Origin: Saprospiraceae bacterium
GTDB lineage: Bacteria; Bacteroidota; Bacteroidia; Chitinophagales; Saprospiraceae
Length of the DNA stretch: 50,700 bases
Direction of reading: 5' to 3'
Assembly: GCA_019634045.1 (NCBI GenBank)
Contig: JAHQWA010000604.1
Coordinates: 1 to 50,700 of the forward strand
Shown: positions 9,077 to 18,225 of the stretch, piece after piece
Layout of the letters: each line of letters opens with the position of its first letter
How positions within the stretch are numbered: position 1 is the stretch's first letter
The notes under the pieces: model-generated
The model's database searches: none
The model's input: the letters and a program-made list of their open reading frames with translations, nothing else
What the model was told of the DNA's origin: nothing
Program-made: the position numbers and the translations under genes

Positions 9077-12000
9077 CTATCTCAGCAAGGTAACATCTCC
9101 TCGATAGAGCAACGTTACTCCATCTAAGAAGGTAACTTCAATCAAATAGACGTATACCCCCGAATTATAGGGTTTATTATTGACCCGACCATCCCACAGG
9201 CGAATACCTGTACAAGAAGGATCAAGATTAGTCCTTTCGTATACTACCCCACCCCAGCGATCATATAGCTTCACGAAATTCACATTCGTCACACCGGTGC
9301 AGGTAAAGACGGTGAATACATCATTGTTAACTCCGATCCCATCCGGGGCAAAGACATTCGGGATATAGACATTCCTATTGGCATCCAATTCCACAAATAT
9401 ATCCGCGCTGGCTTGGCAACCATTCTCATTCGTCACTGTGAACGTGTACTGTTGACTAGATAATGGGAATATGGAAGGATTTCTTACCATATCAGAAGGT
9501 GACAACCAATCTCCTGGTGTCCACATATAGGTGTAATTCCCACCAAAGGGAGTGACAATCGGATCTAGGACAGTCAGTGAATCTCCCAATTCTACCACAA
9601 TTCGTTCTGGTAAATCAATCAAAATCGGATCGGGTTCATCTACACTAACCGAGGTCGTATCTGTACATCCATTAGGATCACGAACAATGATAGTATGCGG
9701 TCCTGCTCCAAACACCGTTGAAGTGATGTTAGGGGGGAAAGGTAAGTTGTTATTTACGGTATAAGTATAGTCCAAGAAATTCGTGCCTGCCCCTCCTGTA
9801 ATTGTATCAATTGCAATCTGTGCTGGATCACCAAAACAAAGTGGTGGAGCTACTGGGGCTAGCTGGACAATCAAAGGAAGTGGCTCTGTGATGGTATAGG
9901 ATATTGAATCTTGGCACCCTCTAGTGTCCGTAACTGTCACGGCATAGGTCCCGGGACTTAAGCCTGTAGCTTCGGGTGACGAAGTCAGAGCTATATTATT
10001 TACCCAATTGTAAGGAGTTGCACCTAGGTCATTACCTCCCGTGGTAAAAACTACAATTCGACCATCATCCTCTCCACTACAGGAAACGGTGGGCGTGGTC
10101 GCATCATCAGCTATATTAACAACAAAGACTTCCGGTTCATTTACAATCACCGATTGAGTCATGGTACAATTATTGGCATCAGTGATCACCGCATCATACG
10201 TTCCGGCAGTCAGGTTACTAATGTCCGTCGTTGTTTCTCCCGTCTGTGTCCACAACACATTGAAGGGGGCTGTCCCTCCACTCAAACTGATCGAGATTGA
10301 TCCGTCCGTTAAGCCATTACAGCTAACTGGAGTAGGTGTTGTTAAAACATCGATATTCTCTGGTGACCCGACATTGAAATCAAAGGTCTCCCCACAAACT
10401 CCATCACTTACGGTCAAAGTACCAGGGCCTCTACAGAGCTGAGAAGCATTTGATAGAATCACTCCGTCATCTACTTCTCCTGAGGTCCACTCAAACCGGA
10501 ATGAACCATCACTTCCATCGCTGTAGGAAGCAAAGGCGACCGCTTGTCCATCACATATCAGGTCGTCCGGACAACTGACCGGCACAATGGCCGCAGTGTC
10601 CAAAGTAATCAATATCATAGCTGGATCAACTATATCAAAGTTAGCGACTAAGGGCGGACAGTTGTTGTCATCTGTTACGGTCACTGTATAGGAACCAGCA
10701 GACAAAGCAGGTAATGGATTCACCGTGGTCGGATTAGTCGGATCCGTTGACCAATTGTATCGATAAGGAGCGGTACCACCGCTTGCGAATATCGTGGCTA
10801 ACCCATTGCCATCACCGGGACATTGGGGTGAAACCAGATCGAAACTATCCAGTACTACCGGACCAGGAGATAGGACAAAAGCGGAGTCAACCGCTGCACA
10901 ACTATTCTCCTGCGTAATCGTCACATAGTATACCCCTGGGCTTAAGTTAGAAATCGTAGTTGCGGTAGATCCGGTGCTCCACACATAACTATTAATATCA
11001 GCACTTGTTCCTTGTGCAACTACACTCAACTCTCCATCTGTATCACTAGGACAACTGACGTTATCATCATCCAAGGAGATAATATTCGGCGGTGTTGGCG
11101 CTAAAATATTGAGCTCTAATGAGTCAATACAGTTATTTTGATCGGTAACCGTTACCGTATATAATCCAGCTCTTAAAGTATCCGCAAATGCGCTATTCAA
11201 AGTATCATTGTGTGTCCATCCATAGGTATAATCCACCGTACCTCCTTCAACCATCACGCGAGCACTACCATCCTGGCCAGTCGTACACGTTTCATTGGTC
11301 TGCTCCAATAAAGTAACGACTAGCACATCAGGTTCAACAACCGTAAAGGTATCCGTCACTTGGCAACCCGCCCCTGAAGCATCTTGCATATTTACGATAT
11401 ACTGTCCGGCAGGTAAATCAGATATAGTACTCGTGGTATTATTATCAACTGGAGGTGTAGGGGAAGAATCCCAGGTAAAGGTATAAGGTAGATCTTGAGG
11501 AGCACCAGTTGTGTTCCCCGTGATGAATATTTCACCATCCGTAAATCCATTACAACTCACATCCGTGATCACGGGGGTAATTGATAGTGTTTTTACAGCA
11601 GCAACGGTAAAACAATCCATGAACACACAGTCATTATCATCCGTCACTGTAACACAGTATTCTCCTGGATTCAAATCTATGATCTGAGAAGTGGCCGCGG
11701 TAACACTACCTAGACCAGAATCCCAAGTATAGGTATAATTGCCATCTGCGGAAGTTCCACCCGTAGCAGTGATGGTAATAGAACCATCCTCCGCGCCCGT
11801 ACAACTTGCATCTTCGGGGAAGGTGTTCTCGGGCAAAACGACTAGTGATGCCGGTTGCGATAAAGTGGTACTTGCACTTGCTGTACAGCCGGTCTGATCT
11901 GTCACCACCACACTATAAAAGCCAGAAGATATACCGTTTAACTCCGTTACATTATCTTCGGTGGTATTCCAGGTAAAAGTGAATTCTGGTCCTGGGTTAT

Positions 12001-13732
12001 TCTGAATTACGCCATCTAACAGTAGTTGAACCTGAACCGCTCCATCACTTTCGCCAAAACAACTTGGACTAGTAGGAATGAGGTCCACTCCGATTGTAGG
12101 TCCGGACAGCACCTCAACGGTATCTATCACGGTGTTTACTGGGTTACTAGAATCATCCACTGTTACCTGATAAGTACCGGCAGTCAATCCTCCAATAGTA
12201 AAAGACTCGCCATTATTAGGTATTACAAATTGTCCCTGATCTGGTCCAGAAGGCGGCACAGTATTCCAAGAAAACCGATAGGGTCCAGTACCATCATCCA
12301 CGGTCAACGTAAATGCCCCATCTATAGCATCCGGGCAGGTCAAGCTATCCTGCTCCAACACGGCAAAGAGAATTTCATTCGAAACGACCACCTTTCCTCC
12401 TTCTACCACTACACCATAAGGAAATGGTTCTGGTGAAGTGGGATCTCCTATTTCGATCGGCGTTTGTGTACTGGTCATCTCTATAGGTGAACAATCTCCT
12501 AATTGCCCGACGACATCAAAGCAGATTTCAAAAAGCGTTTCTCCATCAGGGATCGTTACGCCAGTGAAACTCAAATCAGCCCAGGAAAAAGCCAACACAC
12601 CTGGCTGAGCCAAGTTGAAAGAAGCCTCACTAATGTCAGGCATATCAGATCGGAAAGCTCCAGTATTACTAAATTGTATGATCGTAGGATCCCACTCAAT
12701 CGTAAACTGCATAGAACCAACCAAATTGAAATCCTCTACTGTAATAGGAAGGCATATATTCTGTCCCGGAGGTACATTCTCTAGCGGGAATTCAAAGGTT
12801 ACCGCTTGGCAAAAGCTCAAATCCATATTGAAACTTGCGCCACAACTCTTGCCGTCTTCAATCACGATATCATAAATACCAGGTTCCGGCACATAAAACT
12901 CAACGAGATCCCCATGGTTGGGCACGCCAAGTACCTGTCCCTTGATGTCAGGGTTGGATTGTAGCGAAATTTCGATATCGTATAATTCCAAGTTATCAAA
13001 TTCTGGTAGGCCTCCCTCCACTAAGAAAGAACCGATACAGCCTGTCGGGCTGCTATTGACCTGTTGATTAGTCCCCTCAATTGGATTCAAGAACACTACA
13101 GAAAAGGCTTGATCTACTGATACATCCACACAAGGGCCCGTGTCTCCTCCGGCATCTTCAAATCCTTGGTTACCAAATTCATCCAATGTTATTGGCGCAA
13201 ACCAGAATTGGATCGGTTGTGGATCGCCATTGTTAAAACCTGCTTGTAATACCCCGTTATTAGTCAGCGTGAGGTTACCATTAGCTTCGTCTGTCGCTAC
13301 CCAAATCCCGAAAGTCTGATCCACTGAACCTAAACCCGGCAGTACGATCGGAGAAGTGGTATTCACACAAGGATCCGCCAGAATAGTGGCGATATCCGGT
13401 CCAGTAACCGTTGGGCGACAATCATAAAAGCCATAACCAATCCCTGGAGGAGTAGCGAGATTGGGATCCCCAGTAAGATCTGAATCGCTGTTATGTATGA
13501 TTTGCAAGGAATCTCCAAAACAGAGGAAGATCGTATCGAGGGAAATATCGTTACTCTGCCCATCGAAGCTGGCTACATCAAATCGAATCGTTCCCGCATC
13601 ATTACAATCCATCTTCTCGGAACTCGGTTGACCGAGTTTGTTGGTAGGCAGAGATATGTTCTTGGGTATTTGCGCTTGTAGAGCTTGCAGACCTAGCATG
13701 GCAAAAGCGCAGAGCATAATATGTCTTATCAT
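9077..13732 (-). CDS. Giant SprB-repeat surface protein with cohesin-like domain and T9SS/CHU_C C-terminus
   Basis: A secreted protein of 1551 residues. A signal peptide (MIRHIMLCAF...LQAQ) starts at the ATG at 13732. Residues about 20-305 are an unrecognised N-terminal region, 307-450 resemble a cohesin domain (GQNICLPITVEDF, then VGSMQFTIEWDP), and about 452-1360 hold eleven SprB-type repeats of 75-90 residues. Each repeat has a Cys near its start followed by a D-G turn, and ends like AGTYxVTVTDxNxC. A PKD-like segment and a CHU_C domain (about 1452-1551, starting VYIPNVFAPDG and containing KLYDRWGG) close the protein. That domain is the type B signal for the type IX secretion system and is shared with gliding adhesins. 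Role in adhesion or gliding is inferred from SprB of Flavobacterium. It has no operon partners. Confidence 0.9.
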   Translation of the reverse strand: MIRHIMLCAFAMLGLQALQAQIPKNISLPTNKLGQPSSEKMDCNDAGTIRFDVASFDGQSNDISLDTIFLCFGDSLQIIHNSDSDLTGDPNLATPPGIGYGFYDCRPTVTGPDIATILADPCVNTTSPIVLPGLGSVDQTFGIWVATDEANGNLTLTNNGVLQAGFNNGDPQPIQFWFAPITLDEFGNQGFEDAGGDTGPCVDVSVDQAFSVVFLNPIEGTNQQVNSSPTGCIGSFLVEGGLPEFDNLELYDIEISLQSNPDIKGQVLGVPNHGDLVEFYVPEPGIYDIVIEDGKSCGASFNMDLSFCQAVTFEFPLENVPPGQNICLPITVEDFNLVGSMQFTIEWDPTIIQFSNTGAFRSDMPDISEASFNLAQPGVLAFSWADLSFTGVTIPDGETLFEICFDVVGQLGDCSPIEMTSTQTPIEIGDPTSPEPFPYGVVVEGGKVVVSNEILFAVLEQDSLTCPDAIDGAFTLTVDDGTGPYRFSWNTVPPSGPDQGQFVIPNNGESFTIGGLTAGTYQVTVDDSSNPVNTVIDTVEVLSGPTIGVDLIPTSPSCFGESDGAVQVQLLLDGVIQNNPGPEFTFTWNTTEDNVTELNGISSGFYSVVVTDQTGCTASASTTLSQPASLVVLPENTFPEDASCTGAEDGSITITATGGTSADGNYTYTWDSGLGSVTAATSQIIDLNPGEYCVTVTDDNDCVFMDCFTVAAVKTLSITPVITDVSCNGFTDGEIFITGNTTGAPQDLPYTFTWDSSPTPPVDNNTTSTISDLPAGQYIVNMQDASGAGCQVTDTFTVVEPDVLVVTLLEQTNETCTTGQDGSARVMVEGGTVDYTYGWTHNDTLNSAFADTLRAGLYTVTVTDQNNCIDSLELNILAPTPPNIISLDDDNVSCPSDTDGELSVVAQGTSADINSYVWSTGSTATTISNLSPGVYYVTITQENSCAAVDSAFVLSPGPVVLDSFDLVSPQCPGDGNGLATIFASGGTAPYRYNWSTDPTNPTTVNPLPALSAGSYTVTVTDDNNCPPLVANFDIVDPAMILITLDTAAIVPVSCPDDLICDGQAVAFASYSDGSDGSFRFEWTSGEVDDGVILSNASQLCRGPGTLTVSDGVCGETFDFNVGSPENIDVLTTPTPVSCNGLTDGSISISLSGGTAPFNVLWTQTGETTTDISNLTAGTYDAVITDANNCTMTQSVIVNEPEVFVVNIADDATTPTVSCSGEDDGRIVVFTTGGNDLGATPYNWVNNIALTSSPEATGLSPGTYAVTVTDTRGCQDSISYTITEPLPLIVQLAPVAPPLCFGDPAQIAIDTITGGAGTNFLDYTYTVNNNLPFPPNITSTVFGAGPHTIIVRDPNGCTDTTSVSVDEPDPILIDLPERIVVELGDSLTVLDPIVTPFGGNYTYMWTPGDWLSPSDMVRNPSIFPLSSQQYTFTVTNENGCQASADIFVELDANRNVYIPNVFAPDGIGVNNDVFTVFTCTGVTNVNFVKLYDRWGGVVYERTNLDPSCTGIRLWDGRVNNKPYNSGVYVYLIEVTFLDGVTLLYRGDVTLLR

Positions 13733-14228
13733 TTTTCCACTTTATATATACGTTAATGGGATCAAGTCCTTGTGCATGTCTTCGGCGTTCGGATGATTTT
13801 TGCGCAAAGAGACAGCAAAAATAGCTATCCCCCTTAAACTCACCGCATTATACGGGACTAAAAAAATGCAATTAATTTGCTATTTACGTTAACCGCTTGG
13901 TTTTGAAGGGCTACGACCACGAACTAAGCTCATCAGTGCGTCCTTGGAATCAGAAAAATTGCTCCAAATACCTAATAAATCAAGCTGATGAAGGGCTAAA
14001 TTTTCATCGAATTGAAGCCAATTTTTCTTTCCAATTTCAACGAATCGTACTGTAGAAAAACGGCACAATGGGAGGGATAGACATAATAGTAATAAGGGAA
14101 ACTTTTGACAACAGATTTTATCCACCCTGTGCGTATACCGGTATTCAAACGTAATCATTCTCCGGAAAATTATGTATCCGCCCTATTCTGCTACATTTAT
14201 CGTGTTAAAGTTCAAATTAATTTATTCA
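13733..14228. other. Intergenic region upstream of the adhesin
   Basis: This gap of about 500 bp holds a minus-strand -7 match (TATTTTTG, read from 13823 to 13816) suited to the adhesin gene. A minus-strand frame of 89 codons (13889-14158) has no recognisable family and an irregular composition, so I do not call it a gene. A short inverted pair TTACGTT/AACGTAA brackets that stretch, which might be remnant mobile DNA. Confidence 0.4.
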
Positions 14229-14254
14229 AAACTTTCAATACATATTGAAAGTTT
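14229..14254. promoter_or_regulatory. Perfect 12-bp inverted repeat (operator) over the -33 element
   Basis: AAACTTTCAATA (14229-14240) and TATTGAAAGTTT (14243-14254) are perfect inverted copies separated by CA. The right arm covers the TTG at 14245-14247 that would be the -33 element of the promoter for the small membrane protein gene. Its position and symmetry suggest binding of a dimeric repressor. No matching regulator is identified. Confidence 0.7.
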
Positions 14255-14275
14255 AATTTTTTTAGATTACCTTTG
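14245..14275 (+). promoter_or_regulatory. Bacteroidota-type promoter for the small membrane protein genes
   Basis: TTG at 14245-14247, a 20-bp spacer and TACCTTTG at 14268-14275 match the TTTG/TAnnTTTG promoter consensus of Bacteroidota. The ATG at 14300 is 25 bp further on. Confidence 0.65.
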
Positions 14276-14299
14276 TATTCCATCAATACCCTACAAACC

Positions 14300-14692
14300 A
14301 TGAAACTGAACGATTTTTTTGCAAGATTAGATTTCGTTACACAAACCTTGATCATTTTCCCAACCTTGGCTAGTTTACTCTTTGTCCTCGCAGTTCCTGG
14401 CGGTTTTTTGATCTACATGATGGGGCTATTTTTGTTGGGTGGATGGCAACTACTAAGTGCCTTGTGCCATTTCCTTTTCCGCGGCGACCGATTTCGAGGA
14501 TGGTATCTAATGGCCAGTCTCACCTATTTAGGTGTGCTGGGAGTTGGCAGCTATATTCTTGAGCAGACAAGTCTTGGCGCTAGTACACTTTTCTACTTAG
14601 GTATTGTCTTCTTTGGTGTAATCCCTGGCATTGCTGGAGCATGGTATTACAAGTTGACTTTCGATGGAGAGGAGTACCCCAGTCCTATATAA
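14300..14692 (+). CDS. Small four-helix membrane protein, unknown function
   Basis: I do not recognise the family. The 130-residue product starts at the ATG at 14300 (KLNDFFARLD); the longer frame from TTG 14273 would begin on top of the promoter. Four hydrophobic stretches can be seen, roughly residues 15-35, 37-57, 70-90 and 93-113, with charged loops such as FRGDRFRGW, and a short acidic tail (DGEEYPSP). It sits directly behind a well-formed promoter covered by a perfect palindrome, and a second small membrane protein follows 36 bp later, so the two are probably one regulated transcript. Expression under control of a repressor is inferred; the function is open. Confidence 0.75.
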   Translation: MKLNDFFARLDFVTQTLIIFPTLASLLFVLAVPGGFLIYMMGLFLLGGWQLLSALCHFLFRGDRFRGWYLMASLTYLGVLGVGSYILEQTSLGASTLFYLGIVFFGVIPGIAGAWYYKLTFDGEEYPSPI

Positions 14693-14728
14693 CAACCCTT
14701 TATTCCTACTGAAATAAGATAAAACGCT

Positions 14729-15073
14729 ATGATATCTAGACAAAGAATGAAAATAGATTCGTGGGGGCAAGGAACCTTACTTTTAAGCTTGTTAATTATA
14801 GCCTTGGTAGGTTCAGAGGCGGGTAGTTTACTTGGCTGGATATTGTTATTCCTATGGCAGATGACGAGTGCTTTGCTCTTGTATAAACAATTTGCCTATC
14901 AACAACGCAAGCTCTTCCTTTGGGTGGGTTTAGGTAGCATCCCAGTGGCCATTTTCGGGAAGACATTTTTGCTCTATTTTTTGATAGGCTTCTCCCTTTG
15001 GTATTTCTACAATACGGTTTTAGATACAATAAAGGTTCTCAAGCGGCCCAGGTCCTTTTGGGATCTGGGCTAG
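14729..15073 (+). CDS. Small membrane protein, unknown function
   Basis: The 114-residue product is not recognised. It has three to four hydrophobic helices, with KQFAYQQRK as the main cytoplasmic loop, and ends KRPRSFWDLG. The ATG at 14729 follows the previous small membrane gene by 36 bp, which suggests a two-gene operon of related size and topology; clear homology between the two was not seen by eye. The stop codon TAG (15071-15073) is the first three bases of the left copy of a 10-bp target duplication of the element at 15081, so the insertion lies immediately after the gene. Confidence 0.7.
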   Translation: MISRQRMKIDSWGQGTLLLSLLIIALVGSEAGSLLGWILLFLWQMTSALLLYKQFAYQQRKLFLWVGLGSIPVAIFGKTFLLYFLIGFSLWYFYNTVLDTIKVLKRPRSFWDLG

Positions 15074-15316
15074 TTTTTCTAGGGCAAACGCATCAAATAT
15101 TTTGCGATCCAAGAACACGCTAAAACAGGTGGCGGTGGCCTGAAAATGCACTGTTCGAAGGATGAGTTTGCATTTTCTAGCTTCGTTTTGGGGCAATGCC
15201 AAAATGAAGAGCCTCGCCGGCTTGAGGCGAAAACCTAGCAAAGTGCACCGATCATATAGAATTTTTGCTCTCTTTAAGGGCATTGCGTTTTGATGCGTTT
15301 GTCCTGTAGTTTTTCT
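15071..15316. mobile_element. MITE-like element with 17-bp terminal inverted repeats and 10-bp target duplication
   Basis: The ends AGGGCAAACGCATCAAA (15081-15097) and TTTGATGCGTTTGTCCT (15289-15305) are inverted copies with one mismatch. The 10-mer TAGTTTTTCT occurs immediately before the left end (15071-15080) and one base after the right end (15307-15316), as expected of a target-site duplication. The 225-bp body holds further palindromes (AAAATGC/GCATTTT and GCCTC/GAGGC) and no transposase; an 87-codon minus-strand frame across it is an accidental reading. This structure fits a non-autonomous MITE. Duplications of about 10 bp are known for IS4-type transposases, but the parent is not in the window. 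Confidence 0.75.
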
Positions 15317-15415
15317 GGCTCTCCAATTGTTCTCTGGTCCAAATTTAATTGGCTACTTTTGGGGTAACACGATTCATTTTCGATTAGATCACCCCAGAAA
15401 GTTGACCGCCTCAAG
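15317..15415. other. Short gap between the MITE-like element and the AraC gene
   Basis: Nothing beyond unstructured sequence was found here. No clear TAnnTTTG element precedes the AraC-type gene. Confidence 0.4.
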
Positions 15416-16441
15416 ATGCTCTGGACCGAGTTTCTTTTCTTCTTTAGTGCTTTAGGAGTTTTTAACGGGATCCTCTTGGTCCTGTACCAACTGACCATTC
15501 GAAGGCCAAGGACTATCCGAAGCTATCTACTTGGTTTTTTAGGGCTTGCCTTTTGTATTCGCGTTGGCGTTTCTTGTATATATTATTTTCAAAAACTTAT
15601 TCCCTGGACCGCTGTTCAAATTGGCTTAAGTGCACACATCTTGATCGGTCCACTATTACTGGCCTACATTATTTACAGCTGGGAAGCCCTTAGGAAATGG
15701 CGCCCACTCTCCCTCTGGATATTAACCTTTTCCAGTGTTGCGATTCTTTTGTTTGGCCTACTTTACCCTTTTCAACTACATGCAAAGATCTGGGATTATG
15801 AGGTGCGCTACACTTTGCACGCCATCTTATCTTGCTTTCTACTCATCACCACCATTCTCCTGATTTCCATTTTTCCATGTAAAGACAAGAACCGTTCTCG
15901 AACTTCAGTAGAAACATTCAGTCTGCTGGTTTATCTGGTTTCAATACTGATCTGCGGTGGGTTTGCCCTCTCCTTGTATGTCGACTATGTGTTAGGGCCA
16001 ATTATTTCGTCCCTATTGTTTTATACCGCCTTAATCTACCTTGGCTTAAGGCGAAGGACGAAAATCTCCTCCTCTACCGCCTCCCAAAAGATGTCTCCCA
16101 AAGAAGCCAAACTATTACAAAGTCAATTGGAAGCGCATCTGAGGGATACCCATGTCTATCGAAACCCTCACTTAACCATAGCCGCACTCGCAAAGGAATT
16201 GAAATGGCCTAAGGCACGGCTCTCTTATTTACTGAATAGTCACCTCGGCTTAAGTTTCACCAGCTACATCAACCAATTTCGGATTGATGAAGCCAAGGAG
16301 CTGCTGCAAGAGCAACAATTGTTGACAATCGAAGCCATTGGGTATGAAGTAGGCTTTGGGTCACGCTCTTCTTTCTTCGCTACCTTCAAACAACAGACCG
16401 GCCTCACTCCTAAGAAATTTCAGGAAACGCAAATAAAGTAG
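15416..16441 (+). CDS. Membrane-anchored AraC-family transcriptional regulator
   Basis: A 341-residue protein. Residues 1-215 contain about seven hydrophobic helices, and residues about 235-340 form an AraC-type DNA-binding domain with two helix-turn-helix units. The first HTH is around LTIAALAKELKWPKARLS; the second lies around IEAIGYEVGFGSRSSFFATF and is followed by the family signature GLTPKKFQ. Such 7TM-AraC proteins are common in Bacteroidota and are assumed to sense a signal in the membrane or periplasm. The SMP-30/cupin gene begins 81 bp downstream in the same orientation and is the obvious candidate target. The ATG at 15416 gives a normal first helix. Confidence 0.88.
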   Translation: MLWTEFLFFFSALGVFNGILLVLYQLTIRRPRTIRSYLLGFLGLAFCIRVGVSCIYYFQKLIPWTAVQIGLSAHILIGPLLLAYIIYSWEALRKWRPLSLWILTFSSVAILLFGLLYPFQLHAKIWDYEVRYTLHAILSCFLLITTILLISIFPCKDKNRSRTSVETFSLLVYLVSILICGGFALSLYVDYVLGPIISSLLFYTALIYLGLRRRTKISSSTASQKMSPKEAKLLQSQLEAHLRDTHVYRNPHLTIAALAKELKWPKARLSYLLNSHLGLSFTSYINQFRIDEAKELLQEQQLLTIEAIGYEVGFGSRSSFFATFKQQTGLTPKKFQETQIK

Positions 16442-16464
16442 TCCAAAAAGACAAGTCTGGACTT
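16440..16464. repeat. Nested inverted repeat at the end of the AraC gene
   Basis: AGTCC pairs with GGACT, and inside this AGAC pairs with GTCT, in a short stretch overlapping the stop codon. No T-run follows, so an intrinsic terminator is unlikely; an operator or mRNA hairpin between araC and the cupin gene is possible. Confidence 0.3.
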
Positions 16465-16522
16465 ATGCCATTCTTTCTCAGACTAATTTCCCCATCAATT
16501 CCTCAATCTAAATCATCCACTG

Positions 16523-18100
16523 ATGCAAAGAGCAATCTTCTCTCTTTTGTTGTGCCTAGTCATGTGCATAGCACTGGCTGGCCAAAAACGAAGCCCAATA
16601 ATTATCCCCAACCTTGCCCTAAAATGGGAAACTGATTCCATCTTCCCTACAGTAGAATCCGTACTGTATGATGCAAAAAGCCAATATATCTATACCGCAA
16701 ATATTGACGGCCATTTCATGAAAAAGGACGGCCAAGGAAGCATTGGGAGAATGCGAGCTGACGGAACCCAAGTACAGGCCGATTGGGTTACTGGTCTAAA
16801 TGCTCCAACAGGTCTTTGTATTAAAGGCCAACGCTTATACACCACGGATATTGATGAAGTGGTTAGTATTGACTTGTCTTCCGGCAAAGTAATAGCGCGC
16901 ATCTCGATCGAAGGAGCGGAGGCTTTAAATGACATCTGTATAGACACCCATGGCACTTTGTATTGCAGTGATACCGGAGGGAATAAGGTATTTCAACTTA
17001 AAAAAGGCAAGAGCTCAATCTTGATCGACTCCATTGATACCCCAAATGGGCTCATGCTGAAAGACAGAAAGCTACTGATCACTCAATGGACACCCAGGTC
17101 CTTGACTGAATATGACTTGGACAGCCGGAAAAGGCAAAGATTAGCAGGCGGAATCCCCTGGATTGATGGCTTGGATGCCATCCCAGACGCGGGGTGGATC
17201 ACAGCGAGCTGGGGAGGATTACTTCACCATATTAGCCCCACTGGGGAGAAAACCATGATCCTTGATACGCGGGAAGAAGGATTGCAGGCGCCGGATATTA
17301 GCTACATCCCCGCTACTAATACCCTGCTCGTTGCTACTTTTGATGGAGACAAAATCCGGGCCTATGATGTAGATTTTATCCCCAAGATCATCAAACCCAT
17401 CCCATTAGATCCTGCCTACCTCTCAGGGCTTGGCCTCAAAAAGGTGACTTCTTCGGCCGATCCAGAGCGCCTACTCTTCCAAAAAATGCTATTCCAAGGG
17501 GAGGATATTAGTGTTTTTATCGTAGCCAGTGAAACCAAAACTGCCAATTGGGAAGACTATAGTATTGAGGAGTTCATTTACGTAATTAACGGGCGAGCTC
17601 GACTTAAGCCTAGCACAGCAGCAGAACGCTTCTATTATCCTGGAGACTTCTTTTGGGTACCTAAAGGCTATAAAGGAGAATGGGAAACGCAAGGAGGTAG
17701 CAGTTTCTATCATGAGCTTTCGGTCATTGCCAACGAAAGAGATAACTCAACCCATAAGGATCCCACTCCACACCTGATGGACAAAGCTCTGATAGCGGGA
17801 CTCAATCTGACACCAGAAGCGGATCAGACCAATAGCTTTTATGATGTATTGCAAAAAGGTAAAGACCTAACCATCTACACTCAATCTGAATCCCCTCAGA
17901 CGCTCCAAGACTTTGAAAATCCTACAGAACAACTCATTTATATCATAGCAGGTGCCTTGACCTTGGAACCAGAAGGTGGGGAAAGCATGAATTTTCAAAC
18001 GGGGGACTTTTTCGTTCTTCCAAAAGGCTTTGTCGGAACTTGGCAGAGCGAAGGACACCAACTCTTCCGTACACTGAGGGTAGAAAAAACAAGGCCATAG
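16523..18100 (+). CDS. Exported SMP-30-like beta-propeller fused to two DUF861-type cupins
   Basis: A 525-residue protein with a signal peptide (LCLVMCIALAG, cleavage near residue 20). Residues about 25-290 resemble an SMP-30/gluconolactonase beta-propeller, with repeated strands such as LNAPTGLCIKGQRLYTTDID, LNDICIDTHGTLYCSDTGG and PNGLMLKDRKLLITQW. Two cupin domains follow: one near 330-400 (EFIYVINGRARL...YYPGDFFWVPKG) and one near 445-520 (QLIYIIAGALTL...FQTGDFFVLPKG). They resemble each other, suggesting internal duplication, and are of the DUF861/cupin_3 type rather than typical metal cupins with many histidines. A sugar-acid or lactone substrate is possible but unproven. The AraC regulator upstream probably controls it. 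Confidence 0.8.
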   Translation: MQRAIFSLLLCLVMCIALAGQKRSPIIIPNLALKWETDSIFPTVESVLYDAKSQYIYTANIDGHFMKKDGQGSIGRMRADGTQVQADWVTGLNAPTGLCIKGQRLYTTDIDEVVSIDLSSGKVIARISIEGAEALNDICIDTHGTLYCSDTGGNKVFQLKKGKSSILIDSIDTPNGLMLKDRKLLITQWTPRSLTEYDLDSRKRQRLAGGIPWIDGLDAIPDAGWITASWGGLLHHISPTGEKTMILDTREEGLQAPDISYIPATNTLLVATFDGDKIRAYDVDFIPKIIKPIPLDPAYLSGLGLKKVTSSADPERLLFQKMLFQGEDISVFIVASETKTANWEDYSIEEFIYVINGRARLKPSTAAERFYYPGDFFWVPKGYKGEWETQGGSSFYHELSVIANERDNSTHKDPTPHLMDKALIAGLNLTPEADQTNSFYDVLQKGKDLTIYTQSESPQTLQDFENPTEQLIYIIAGALTLEPEGGESMNFQTGDFFVLPKGFVGTWQSEGHQLFRTLRVEKTRP

Positions 18101-18151
18101 TTCACATCGAGTGCTCCCTTCGTAGGAGTAGGTAGCCTGCTGGCTGGATAA

Positions 18152-18184
18152 GGTTTAAGCTAAAATGTATGCTTAGTTTAAACC
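18152..18184. promoter_or_regulatory. Inverted repeat before the first E1 gene
   Basis: GGTTTAAGCTAA (18152-18163) pairs with TTAGTTTAAACC (18173-18184), giving a 12-bp stem with one G-T wobble and a 9-nt loop. A -7 match, TAGCTTTG, follows at 18193-18200, so the right arm covers the -33 region. It could be an operator, or a hairpin ending the upstream cupin transcript (there is no T-run). Confidence 0.55.
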
Positions 18185-18225
18185 GCATTCCTTAGCTTTG
18201 GAGATAGTGACCAATCCCTCGTTGT

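Noticed and set aside
13889..14158. Minus-strand frame of 89 codons between the adhesin and the palindromic promoter
   Set aside because: No family, odd composition, no start context; perhaps remnant mobile DNA but not supportable.
15020..15283. Minus-strand frame of 87 codons over the MITE-like element
   Set aside because: It lies across the terminal repeat and the end of a real gene; the palindromes explain the sequence better.
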